From: Haemaphysalis longicornis
Taxonomy: Eukaryota > Arthropoda > Arachnida > Ixodida > Ixodidae
DNA length: 64,000 bases
Reading direction: 5' to 3'
Assembly: GCA_013339765.2 (NCBI GenBank)
Contig: CM023457.1
Coordinates: forward strand, 49,121,784 to 49,185,783
The notes under the pieces: model-generated
Databases searched by the model: none
What the model was told of the DNA's origin: nothing
Seen by the model: only the letters and a program-made list of their open reading frames with translations
Made by a program: the position numbers and the translations under genes
Part shown: piece by piece, positions 35,200-46,800 of the stretch
Layout: each line of letters opens with the position of its first letter
Position numbering within the stretch: position 1 is the first letter of the stretch

Positions 35200-36760
35200 C
35201 CGAAAGTAACCATCATCCTGGATACCTAAGGGGCTACACTAGAAAGGTTCAACCATGCTAGGAAAGAGGAAGTTGGAAAGGCTCTCAAAGGCATTGAAAA
35301 TAGGAAAAGCTGCAGGTGACGACGGCATAACCGTAGATATTTTGAAGGGTACTTGAAAAGCTTGCTGTACTATTTTCGCAATGCATGCTTGATAGGCTCA
35401 AAAAGTTCCCATAGCCTGGAAAAACGCCAGCATTATTCCGATTCATAAGAAGGGAGATGCCAAGGACCTCAAGCATTACAGGCCCATCAGCCTACTCTCA
35501 GTTGTTTACCTGTTTACCAAAGTTATAGTTAGCCGCATAGATGACAGCCTGGATTCCTATCAACCCAGAGGGCAGGCGGGGCTTAGGAAAGGGTACTCAA
35601 CCATGGATCACATCCATGTCGTCAACGAAGTGATAGAAAAATCCGCAGAGTACACTAAACCTCTTTACGTGGCACTGAGAAAGCGTTATATTCCGTACTC
35701 ACTGCTGCCGTATTAGAAGCACTAAAAGACCAAGGAATAGAGGAAACCTACATAAGACTTCTAGAAGACATATATAAGAAATGCACGGGCAGGATAAGCC
35801 TCCACAAGCAAAGCAATAAATTTCCGATCCGAAAGAGAGTAAGACAGGGAGATACTATCTCTCCAAAACTATTCACAGCATGTCTGGAAGGGGTATTTAG
35901 AAAGCTTGGCTGAAAAAAAAACGTGGGATGAAGGATAAACCTGGAATACTTGAGCCATTTGAGGTTTGCGGATAACATAGCCTTGCTGAGTGAGACTGCA
36001 GAACACATGCAAACAATGCTTGAAGAACTACAGTCAGAAAGTACGGCCGTGGTGCTAAAAATAAATACATAGAATAAATCAAAAGTAATGCGGAATAAGA
36101 ATGCTAAGAACATCTTCTTCAGCTTAGGAAACGAAACTCTAGCAGAAGTAACAGTATAGTTAGTGCTGACCCCAACCCCGAGAGAGAAATCAGGCGCAGG
36201 ATAGCTATGGGTTGGGGAGGACTTGGCAAGCACTCCCAAATAATCAAAAGTGAGCTACCATTGTCGCTCAAAATAAAAACCTACAACCAGTGCATAGTGC
36301 CGTTGATGACATACGGGGCTGAAACTTGGCGCTTCCCAAAACATCTAGAAAGCAAACTAATAGGTCGGTTCAACGGGCCATGGAACAAATAGTGTTAGGA
36401 ATAACACCCAGGGACAAGAAAACACCTGGATCAGAGAACAAACAAGAGTTGACGACATCATAGTTAAAATAAAGAAAATGAAATGGACTTGGGCTGGCCA
36501 TGTAGTGAGGCGAACCGACAACCGACGGAAAGTTAGGGTAACAGCTAGAATGGATACCAAGACATAGCTATAGAAGAAGGGAAAGGCCAATAACACGATG
36601 GAGGGGTGAAGTACGGAACTTCGAGAGAAAAGCTGTACATGGACTCGAGTACAGCTGGACAGGAGCGGTTGGAGGTCAATGGGAGAGGCCTTTGCCAGCT
36701 GCAGTGGACCTGAGCAAGCTGCTGCCGCTGCTGCTACTGATGATGATGTCTGCGGTTAGG
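35200..36760 (+). mobile_element. RTE-clade LINE, decayed
   Basis: Reading frames in order: GKAAGDDGITVDILK, ASIIPIHKKGDAKDLKHYRP, QAGLRKGYSTMDHIHVVNEV, RKRVRQGDTISPKLFTACLE, LSHLRFADNIALLSETAEHM, YNQCIVPLMTYGAETW and KMKWTWAGHVVRRTDN, then a TGATGATGATG tail. The order matches RTE reverse transcriptases. The YADD-type box is FADN, and several frameshifts and deletions are present. Confidence 0.85.
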
Positions 36761-36841
36761 ATCCAGCATATCGTCAGAAGCGACAGACCAAACATAGACT
36801 AACAATCCTCAGCGTATGGGAAAAATTTATAAAAAAAAAAG

Positions 36842-37205
36842 GAACTGGCGATTACGATACTCCCTAATTCCATATTTGGGCGCAGCAGCAGTGCGCTGAG
36901 GCAGCACTCACTCGTAAGTTCTCTCGACGGCAGCTTTGGTGAGCCTCTGCGCCGGCGGCGCGAAGTGCGTCTTAACCCACCTTTTCGCCCCAGCATCGCG
37001 CCGTCGAGCGCCTCGTGCGGGCACAGCAACTGCCCCCTCCCCTCTCACCGCCCCGGCGAACCGCCCTCCCCGGCCAATTTCGCGACACTCTCCTCATTTT
37101 TCGCTTTTTCTTTCACTCGTCGGTGCAGACCATCGTTCCCTCGGTTACGCCAACAACCGGCTCAGCCCAGAGATGGCCGCCAAAGGGCTGCGCCCTAAAA
37201 TAGTT
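36842..37205 (+). repeat. 370-bp GC-rich dispersed repeat, copy 2
   Basis: Same orientation as 15,348-15,728 and alike over the whole length, with an extra GC-rich insert near 36,950-37,010. Confidence 0.75.
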
Positions 37206-37639
37206 TAGGTCGTCTTATATGGCCCCTGATAAGATGTCTCCCCAGCAATGTAACCGCGTTTAGAGGTGAAGCCAACTTTAGGCAGATCTTGTAAACTTTG
37301 TCTTTGCAAGCTGGCTTTCCTACATCGTGTCTTGCACAGGGGAGGATGGCCATCCACAGAGGGAGTCCGGTTGCAGACCCACTTTACATCCCCCTCCAAC
37401 GCAGCCACCTCTCGCCCATGTCGCGTTTACTCCTCGCCCCGTGCGGCGTTCCTCTCTACCCTAATATTGCGCCATGCCGCGCGCTCTTCGGCGGCTACTT
37501 GCGCGGCGCACCGCAGCCTGCGTCGTGATTGGCGTAGCCGCGATATAAAAAAAAGGTCATTGTGTTTAGCCACCAATCGAGTTTGTCCCTTAGTCTGTGA
37601 CGTAGAGATCGCGCGCCACTGCCCTCAGATTTCAACATA

Positions 37640-38165
37640 GCTAAACCCAAGCATAGCAAATCCCACCCCCGCGCAAGCTTCGCTGGACTACCGCCTCCTA
37701 CGCCGCCGATACCCACCCTCGCACCCACACCTCCCCTGAGGCACGCCACATGCTCCGCAACCTACAAACACTTTCCCACACCGAACACAGTTGATACATA
37801 CCCACCCACACCTCTTTACAGCCCATACCTGTCCAGCATGTGGGGCACCTTACACTCACTACCATTCCCTCTGAGAATTCCCCGCAGACCCGTATACCTT
37901 TCCGCTTCCTCCCCAGGCTCCCCTCACCTTTAGGAGCAGATGCTGCGCGACCCGGGGGAGTCGAGCGAAGAGCTGGCCACCTCCCAAGCCCTGGCAGTCG
38001 CGGCGGATCTGGGTCTCCTTCACCCCCAGTACCTGATATCGAAGGACGAAATAGCGTCTTTTTCTCTCTCTCTCTCGCTCGACTTCCCTCTTTACGGGGC
38101 GGAAGGGCTCCGATTTTTTTTCAAGCGAAGCTTGTATTGACTCGTGTCGTGGAGGAGGAGGAATA
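37640..38165 (+). mobile_element. I-type LINE, 3' end (plus strand)
   Basis: Plus frames include CPACGAPYTHYHSL (zinc knuckle), then MLRDPGESSEELATSQALAV and AADLGLL, ending with GGAGGAGGAATAAACG. This is the usual end of ORF2 in this group. Confidence 0.7.
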
Positions 38166-38490
38166 AACGTCCCTATGAAGCAGTTGGGGAAGAGTCCTTA
38201 TTCCAGGACCCCTTGAGACCGTCCGCCTTCTTGAGCCCTCTTCACCAGCCAAAGCTGATCGTGAGGGTCCGAGCTGGACCGTGCTCTCTCCCAGTGCTCA
38301 GGGGAGGGGAAGGGCAGGGGGGGTAGGTTGGGGTTCTTATCGCAGCCCCGCACAATATGGTAAAGCGTGCCCGAAGCCTCACAGAAGCGGCATTGCGAGG
38401 AGTAGAGGGTGGGGGGCCAGAATGTGGGCTCTAGTTGGGTGGGGAAAGGTGTTGGTTTGGATGCCTCGTGTCGTGGAAGCTCGTGACGGT
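38150..38490 (-). mobile_element. I-type LINE, 3' end (minus strand)
   Basis: Minus frame contains SSQCRFCEASGTLYHIVRGC and WERARSSSDPHDQLWLVKRA then a stop. It is the same group as the plus-strand copy next to it; the two 3' ends meet near 38,150. Confidence 0.75.
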
Positions 38491-38527
38491 GTTTCAAAGA
38501 ACCAAGCGACTCAAGAAAAAAGCGCTT

Positions 38528-38600
38528 CCCGTGGTCGGAATCGAACCTTGGTCCCTCGTGTTGTGAAGCCGACATCTATCCGATTGTGCCATTCGGACTA
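38528..38600 (-). repeat. tRNA-like sequence (SINE head or tRNA pseudogene)
   Basis: Minus strand has A-box-like TGGCACAATCGGATAGATG and B box GGTTCGATTCC. The acceptor stem does not pair well, so this is not called a functional tRNA gene. Confidence 0.45.
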
Positions 38601-38619
38601 CAGCTTTGCTGTAAAACTA

Positions 38620-38715
38620 CAGCAAAACAACCAGGCAGGTCACCCGGAAGCTGCTTCCGTGGAGTGCGATGAGCAGTCCAGACGCTTCAAGATGTGCGAC
38701 CGCAGCGATCCAAGG
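38620..38715 (+). repeat. Dispersed repeat, copy 2
   Basis: Same family as 32,290-32,405: CAGGCAGGTCACCCGGAAGC and CGCAGCGATCCAAGGAAA. Confidence 0.65.
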
Positions 38716-38889
38716 AAATCATTCTGCAGCGCTGCCCACCTCCCAGCAGCTTTCATGGTATTTGAAAAGGAGGAAGCCGCCGTTGCTGGGAAGCACTGCT
38801 AGCAGGGAGATGAGCGGCTAATTTTGAAAGTTGGAGAGAACGGTAGCGTGACAGCAGACACTGCAGCAGAAGTGAATATGTATATGAAA

Positions 38890-39120
38890 TGAGGTGATGT
38901 TTTGTGATAACTGAAGGTGATTCGTTATCTGGTGTGTGTGTCGTATGGTTTTCTTTTGAGATCGGCTCAAGCTCAGCCAGTGGTTTGGGTTGGGTGTGGT
39001 TTAGGTTTGGTCAGGGGTTACGTTGGGGCATTAAGGTATGGGTTTGGGTTGATTGTGGATGAGTTTGATTTTAAGGGTTGGTTTGGGGTTTAGAGTTTTG
39101 GTTTGGTTTATCCAGACTGG
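38890..39120 (+). repeat. GT-rich low-complexity stretch
   Basis: Degenerate GGTTTGGGTT-type runs. Not a regular telomere repeat. Confidence 0.7.
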
Positions 39121-39309
39121 TGATAAGCTTCGCGCGCATCCCTGTTATCTTTAGGGTTGGTTTTTCATCGTAGCCATACGGGATGGAGTGGCTGATGCCT
39201 CCAAACAAATAAAAACAAATCTTGTGATGTCTTTTCAGAGAAAATCTGCGTTTTATAATGACAGACTAACAAGCCGCCTGCCGCAACTTCCTTCTAGGTC
39301 GCATTTCAC

Positions 39310-39720
39310 CCACGGCCTTAAAAATTCTGCGAAGCGTGCATGCGCCAGCTCCCGGAAATGCATGCATCATCTGGACCGCCGGACACGAGTCCTTCGAGGG
39401 GAACGAGGCGGCACACGCCGCTGCCCGCGTTCATACATACCGGGCCGTTTCTCAAGAAGGCGAAGTCACGCAACCCCTTCGCACGCGGACATCCTCACCC
39501 ATTACCGCCACGAACGACGACGCTTCCCGCCACCACATCCCCATTTATCCAGAGCAGAGGCGACTGCCTTTCGCCGACTTCAGACGAACTCTTATCCTCT
39601 CCCCACTATCCTCCATGCCGTACCCCACCCTCTACTATTCTACGTGTAATTTCTGTCCCCAACCCGGCATCCTCACCCAACGTACGAGCTGTGGGCGGGG
39701 CGTTTTCACGGGGGCTACCA
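39310..39720 (+). mobile_element. I-type LINE fragment, RNase H and C-terminus
   Basis: Plus frame reads IIWTAGHESFEGNEAAHAAA (RNase H end) then YYSTCNFCPQPG (knuckle). Truncated at both ends. Confidence 0.7.
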
Positions 39721-39779
39721 CTCGTGTCCCAGCTGATTTGGTGGTACTTACTACACATCAAAAATAAATTTGGTCGAGG

Positions 39780-41022
39780 TGAAATTTGAGTGCAGTTGGC
39801 CTTTAAACAACAGTAACAGTCCCCGTAGATCGAAAATGGGCACAGTAAAAGGCAAATCGTGCAGTATATATACTTCAACAAAGATGAGGTGCTGCAGTAA
39901 GGTCAATAGCACTATACTAGGGTAGCAATACGAACAAGATATTTATATCCCTAGAAGTAAGCAGGAAAACCAAGTCATAATATAGTGTTGACAGGGGTGA
40001 TGTTTCCATGAAGGTGCTGGCATTGTCTAAGTACATCTTCTGGATTAACACTGCTGCTCCGGTGGACTAAATGCTCAGTCAGCCCAAGGAGTTCAGAAAC
40101 CAATGCCCTAACATTCTTCAATATTGGTCACTGTGAACTAACCAAAATTGTGCCAATGTGTGCAACCAAGTTTCACACGTACCTCAGGGTGCGTTATTTG
40201 TTATCTTTCAAATATTTTAGGGAATTTACTGCGTGATACGCAGTCTCATTTTCCACGGCATCCACTAATGCTGACAAATTAATGACACAAAACAAGTGCA
40301 CGTGTGAAGTCACGTTTATTAAATGCTTCTTAAAATGGCTTTAACGTCACTTAAAGACCTCTAGGCAACGCGCATCAGTGTTTTTCAGCAAGAAAGTCCA
40401 AGAGCTGCCTGTAACGAGGACCATGCGTGCACCGATGAATATCGGGCGGGTGGCCTGGACTCCCCTCTGGATCACAGCGATCTCAAATGCAGAATGCATT
40501 CGCACGACGGATAAAGCCTGCCAAAGCAGTCTTCTCAGTACGTTTTTGTTTCAGACTTTATTGGCAGCTGAAGCAAGTCCCTTGAAAACACATGGCCTTG
40601 TTGAGAGAGCAACATGTGCTGACGATTACCTATCTCCAGAATCTCGAACGCTGGCACAAATTTCCCGGACGTCTCTAATTCACAACAGTCATTGTGACAA
40701 ACACACTATCTACGGTGTAAAAACCAAAGAGCTGAGTGAAAACAAGCTAGCTAGAAAAGAGCGAAACAGAGCGTCCGGCACAGGCAATCTCTAGATTTTC
40801 TCGTCCAACCTGTCCTGGACAAACCACGCATTGAGTGTCGTCGAAGCTGTAGCGATTTCCTAACGTTTTCAGCACTCTCTTGGCACTGAACGAAGATTCC
40901 CTTTTTACTCTCCATCCAAGTGCTTGCAAGGGGAAACTAGGCAAGGATGTCTTCTGATTGCTTTGTTCAGAGTTTGTTTGTCATCAGCGTCGATAATCGT
41001 AACACAGAGAGAGTTTTATTAC
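39780..41022. other. Intergenic, no assigned feature
   Basis: Short ORFs only (138 codons at 40,378-40,794, plus, no known motif). Confidence 0.4.
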
Positions 41023-41024
41023 TA

Positions 41025-41879
41025 CAGTTGAACCCCTTTATAAGAGACGCGTATCGGGGAGCAGTTTGTGTCTCTTATACGAGATGTCTCTTGTAAGCAG
41101 GGAACCATGTTTTCACTTACTAATCAGACCCTAGTTCAATGTGGGCACTGTATGACTAAAATAAGCTCAAAAAAACGCTAACACATGTTGCAAAAGATTC
41201 ATTCTAATTTATGTTTGGCCCCCAGAATTTATGAAACAGTTATGAATCTTTGTTTGCTTCACGACTGTATTTACACTGTTTTTACAACCGATTCCACAAG
41301 CTTTCTGGAAGATGAATCGTAGATGTTGAGTTCACAAGTCTGATGAATAGCCAGAGCAGCACAGCTTCTTCGGCTGTGTGCTCAGGCTATTCATTACGCT
41401 TGCAGGACTCAACATCTGCGATGCTTCTTGATTGGTAGCTACGCGAATGGGAGAGCCCGCATGTGCGGTCGCGCTCCAATGGATGGCAGTAAGCTTCAAC
41501 CACTTCTGCAAGTTGCATTTCCATTGGCAGGGCTCCCCATCGTCATTTCATAGCTGACTGGAGCACTGTGTGTTTGCTGCAGTTGTAATAAATAGCGACT
41601 GCAGGCGTCTGTCATCCACCTGTGCTTCCACAATGGAAGCAACTGCAATTAGTCACTGGTGGCACTGCATCTGGAGTTAAAATGTCTGTTACATGTGAGA
41701 TTATTGATTAAAGTTCAAAGATGACTCGTCCCTTATAACCAACTGTCTTCTACATCCGATGTCTGTTATAAAAGAGGTCAATTTAATGGGAAGATAGGGC
41801 AGCCAACCATGAGGGTGAACAGTGCCTCTTATACCCATTTGTCTCTTACATCCATGTCTCTTATAACGAGGTTCAACTG
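41025..41879. mobile_element. TA-flanked element, CAGTTGAACC ends
   Basis: Ends CAGTTGAACCCCTTTATAAG and (inverted) CAGTTGAACCTCGTTATAAG, flanked by TA on both sides. Internal TCTCTTATA motifs recur near both ends. No transposase. Ends resemble pogo/Tigger-type elements. Confidence 0.75.
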
Positions 41880-42227
41880 TATCTCGTGATTGAAACAGAT
41901 GGCACAATTTCATGGAACTGACTCAGAATGTGCATGGGAATTTGTGACACAGCCCAGCGAGCTGCAGATGAGTAGGCACACACATGAGATGAACTGGCAC
42001 AGGTTGGATGTGATTGACTAATTTTTGGTTTCATCCTACCCTCAGTAAATAGCACTCCATGGCTTGGCGACTCCTGCAAACAAAACTGCACCCCGACCAG
42101 GTTGTGGGCAGTCACTGTTACCCCAGGCAATATACTGACAAAAGCCACCAGTGTAAGGACAAGGCAGACCAAGCGCACATGCTGTGGGCCTGTCCACAGG
42201 CAACCACGTTAGGCCGCAACATCACTA

Positions 42228-43221
42228 CATTTAAACCTGGATATAACGGAGTTGATTAAAATTCGCAATTTTTCGTTACACGAGGTTTTCGTTACATCGC
42301 AGGTTTCGAGTTAAGGCTCTCGTGAATGAAGCAGAAACAACACCAAAATGCTAGACATCAGTGAAGGTGAACTCACCCTTTCAAGGGCTTACTTCACAGC
42401 GAAAAACTGCGTGATTTCAGCCTGCTGCTTTCCCACGAGCTTAGAAACTGCACAGCACTCTCCAAGAAGCAAGGTCACTTACCCCGTATTTACAAACGTT
42501 TACCCCGTATTTACAAACGTTTACCCCGTATTTACAAGCGTTTACCTCATATTTACAAACGTTTACCCCGTATTTACAAACGTTTACCCCGTATTTCAAA
42601 CGTTTACCTCGTATTTACAAACGTAACTTAATTACAAACGTAACTTAAGAACCACTTTTGCTTTTGAGACTTTTCGATTGACGAAACTTAAGGACGCCTT
42701 TTCGCGAACTTTACGCTCTTTTGCGCACTCAAAATTAGTGAGAAGGTGCCAGCAGGAATACTGTACGGGGCAGCAATGTTATACTTTATCGCCGGCGGAG
42801 ACGGCATTTAAAATTGCGAGATTGTCTTGGAAAGACAAAACTTTTCGTTTTCTGGCAGCAGAAACTATCACCGATGAACCAACACCACAGCACTGGCACG
42901 GCCATGGGAGTGGATACACGCGGCTACACGCCGACTGGCAGGCCTAGCACCAAACCAGCACAGCGCTCGCACGTGCAAACGCACGGCCGTTAGCGGTACG
43001 GGTGAAATTCGCTAAATCAGTGCATTTCTCTAGCCAATTTTTAAAAAAAGAGTTCAAAAAACCTTAACTCATCAGTGTAGCGGATTCATTACATCAAAGT
43101 CAACCGTCGCAACGCTTTCGTTACATCGAGGTCACAAAAACATGGGTTTCAGTGGAGGCTGGCAAAGGGGAATAGAAAAACTTTGTCGAATCCACGAGTT
43201 CGTTACATCCAGGTTTAACTG
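42228..43221. mobile_element. TA-flanked element, TTAAACCTGG ends
   Basis: Left CATTTAAACCTGGATATAAC and right (inverted) CAGTTAAACCTGGATGTAAC, flanked by TA. Related in layout to the element at 41,025. It contains a 21-bp tandem repeat. Confidence 0.7.
42478..42626 (+). repeat. 21-bp tandem repeat
   Basis: About seven copies of TTTACAAACGTTTACCCCGTA inside the element at 42,228-43,221. Confidence 0.9.
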
Positions 43222-43377
43222 TACTAGAGATTGTATTGCTCAGCTCTGACCCTGTGAAGCATATCGGGGCCATTCAGCTGGCCCAATGTTCTGCTACAGC
43301 TCAGGGCTGTTGGCCAACGTCCATAACTACCACTGTCACACAATAATGTCAATTCTCTCTCTTGAAAACTTGGGCCT

Positions 43378-43383
43378 TTTATT
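43378..43383 (-). terminator. Candidate polyadenylation signal of FPGS-1
   Basis: AATAAA on the minus strand, about 390 nt past the stop codon. It is a short motif in AT-rich DNA and is only a candidate. Confidence 0.35.
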
Positions 43384-43768
43384 ACAAAGATATTACACGA
43401 AAGTATTTATTTGCTTGTGTATGCAACAACCTAGCACTGTGCAGCCATTCGTATCTGTTTTTATATTATTTTTTGTATGTAGCCTGTATTTTTTGTAGCC
43501 TGTGACTCTTGGCAATGCCCTACCTTGTAATAGTATCACTTTGTGAGTACGAGAATAATACTGTTTTTAGTTGTTTCTGAGTGCCTATACGTACAATACT
43601 ATTGAGTATTGTATTCTTTTTGTATATTTGTATTGATTGAAGCAACAGTTACCCGTAGTATGTACCTTGCAGGGACCTTGCAATGAAGACGTATCGTTGT
43701 CAGCATCACTTTCCTAAACTGAAATATGGAGGGACGATGGATTCCTTGAATGTGCAAGTCCATATGCA

Positions 43769-43846
43769 CTACGCACGCAATGCGAGGTCAGGATTCACTA
43801 GTGACATGACTCCACCAACAAGGAGAAGACTTCCGGTTGCCAAAAC
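43769..43846 (-). CDS. FPGS: FPGS-1 exon 12, terminal
   Basis: 78 nt, entering in phase 0 after tttcag. It encodes VLATGSLLLVGGVMSLVNPD and ALRA, then a TAG stop. The TGSLHLVGG motif of the family has Leu in place of His. 22 of 25 residues equal FPGS-2. Confidence 0.94.
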   Translation of the reverse strand, partial: VLATGSLLLVGGVMSLVNPDLALRA

Positions 43847-46800
43847 CTGAAAGATGAAAGCATATTCGTAAAAACTTTGTTCAGCAAATGGATCTAGCTG
43901 CCCAACCTCATGGCAAATCATCATTACGATATAAGTGGTGACACCATTAGTTGGGGCCAACCATAACTTTGTGAGTGGTACGTGATCCATAAGTTGAGTA
44001 AGCAACGCCAGTAAGAGCCCAGGTAAAAGGTCTTCCTTATGCGAACAACTACAATACTCCACCAAAGCAACTTTCGGCTTCTCCCGTATACTTTTGCTGT
44101 TTGCAGAGGAGAAAACAGGTCAAGTAATTGGCTCTCGAGTCTGCAGGCCAGGAGATTTGATCTAACTATGGACACACTGGCATAATTTTTTTCTACATTT
44201 ATAACCTCAATTATACACACTTGTAAAAAGATGAGTGTGCACTTCTATGGTGCTGAAAACTGCCAGATTGCTCCTTTTCCTTTGTCAAGAATTGAGTATT
44301 TCAAAACTGCACACTCAGCCCAATTCGGCACTTCCATAAGCAGCAAAAAATGTGTTCCTGTCGGTCAACAGCTACAAAATTACAGGAGACACTTAAAACT
44401 TCCCAAGAATGTGAAGGCGAACGCCTAGTTAGATCTTCTGTAGCTCTGCTCTCAAACTTTCCGCTGAACTTTGCGGCCACACCAGCCACCATTTGACCGG
44501 CCTTCTGCAAACAGCTCCCTTTGAACCTCATCCCACTCATTGCTTGCCATCTCCAGAAGCCTAATATTCAGCCCCGTTGGCACCTTTACCTCTTAAGGAG
44601 GATCGTATAGCACTTGAGGCAGCGGCTGACGTCCTCTGGCACTTCTGTCTGCCTTTTCCAGCGCACTCAGTGTCGCCCTTTCTGAAAGCTTTTCTACGAC
44701 CGTGCTCCCGAACTGCTGTTTCCGTTTCCCGGCGCGCAATCCCTGGCTCATGCTCACTCCAACCACAACTTTTTTTTGTACCACCAGTTTTCTGTACTGC
44801 ACAACGCGCATGACTGAAACATAGCTGTAATTAAGGCTTTCACCTCAAAATGTCTACAATACTGTTCACGTCGTGTTAACAAGACTCCCTTACAAGAGCG
44901 AAAATGTATTTTGTGTTTCGTCTCTTCCTCCGCGGTCGATGCCCTCCATCTAGTTCGATGTAACCGACCGACCAAACCGGCATTAAAAAAAACCCTCGAC
45001 CTCACTTAAAGATTAAAGCAGCAGTTCTGATCGTGTCACAATGCCCTTTGGTGGTTTTAAATGAGAAGTTAATAAGCTATGGTAGAAGGCCCACAAGAAA
45101 CGGTACTGTCAACCTGGTGTCTATATTGATCTGTTTATTAAAGGGGCCATGAAGACCAAATGCAACTTTGTTCAGCTTGAAAGAACTAGGGTTTGGTGAA
45201 TCGCTCGGGGCCGTTCCAGCCACGAAAGACTTTTTAACCAAATAAATGCAGGAAATATGAACAAACTTTCAAACTTTGTGCAACAGTGATGCATTATGGG
45301 CAGAGGTGACATAATACGGGCCTTTGCGTCCAAGTGATACGCTCAAATGAAATTGGAGGCTCTACTACAATCGCCCAGTCATGCTTCTTGGTGCTGGCTT
45401 ATACCGTATTTTCGCGCGCATAACCCGCACCAGAAATGCGAAAATTTCGGTGGCAAAGTAGGGGTGCAGATAATATGCAGGGTTTTTTCTTAAGTGCAGC
45501 TTCACAGCAATGCACGTTGTGCTGTGAAGCGCCTACGCAGCAACACTGGCAAAGCCTTCCATGGCAGCGATTGCGCAAAATGTACAAGGACAAGGGAGAA
45601 AAAACAAGAACGAGCACTCTCTATCAACTGAATTTATTAGTAAATTGCAACTTTCACCTTGCAGTCAGTGTATTCTACTTGCTAAATACATGCTTTTGCT
45701 GTCTACATAGCGTGTTGTTTGAGCAGTAGTTTTGGCGCAGCCTTTCCTGTATCAAATGTGCGGGCAATACGCGAGGATTTTTTTTTCTTTTCCGGTGGGC
45801 TGAAAGTGGGGGGTGCGGATTATATGCAGGGGCTGGTTATACGCGCTAAAATACGGTACCTGTGCCACACATACAGGAAAAATGACATTAAGAGTTTAAG
45901 GCCTTAAGACGCCGAATGACATTATTTGGGCGAGCTCTGCTACACGTGAAAACACAAAGACATTAAATGTGCCAGGTATGATGGCGATAATGACCAAAAA
46001 CAGAAATGCACTCGTATTTCAGAAGTTTTTAACGTAAAGAAAACGTCTCACAAAGGTAACAATGTTGTTTGGCATGGAAACCATTATGAAAAATAGTGTT
46101 TTCTAAAAAAATGATGTGAACCGTTTCTGAAACTGGATTCAGCAACCACCGTTGCCTGCCAGCAGTAGCCAAATCCGAAAAATTCAAAACAACGAATAAC
46201 ACGATCTTTTGACTTTTGTCGCTGTTCTAGTGAACTTCATCTTCTTCAGAACTTCGCCACCAAGAGTGCACAAAAAATCGTCTTATTTCGAAGTTCAGCT
46301 ACCTTTCCGAGTAAACACTGGTGCTGAGAGTTTCGTTGGTTTCATTTGGTGCCAACTGTATTTGAGAGTAGGCAGATTTAAGGCATTCGTGAAGGCGAAT
46401 GAGTTGTGCGGAACTTCTTAAACCAAAAATGACATTTGAGTGAATGGCATTAGACTTTTGTGTGTAGCAGCGAATTAATGGCACTAAAACTTAAGGCATT
46501 AAGCACTTAATTTCATTTTTCGTATACATGTGGCATGGGTATTAGGTTGACAACTGCCAATCGCACGAACCAGATAATCTGAGGTCATAAAGAAATCACT
46601 GAAAGTGACTGGGGGGTTGCCACTGCTTCATGCACCTTCTTTAATATCTCTATTGTTTGTTTGAACTTTGCGATTGGTACCATTATTATCAGGACAAAGC
46701 AGCCTTTTAATGAACTGAACTTGTATTTAATCTTTATGGCCCCTTTAATGAGTACTGACACGAAATTTTGGTGTTACGTTTTTTTCGTGGCTATAGGCAT

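Noticed and set aside
38528..38600. Functional tRNA gene
   Set aside because: Box-like motifs are present but the acceptor stem does not pair; more like a SINE head.
38890..39120. Interstitial telomere repeat
   Set aside because: GGTTTGGGTT runs are irregular and do not form the arthropod TTAGG unit.
42478..42626. CRISPR-like array
   Set aside because: The 21-bp units are contiguous without spacers, inside a DNA transposon in a eukaryotic genome.
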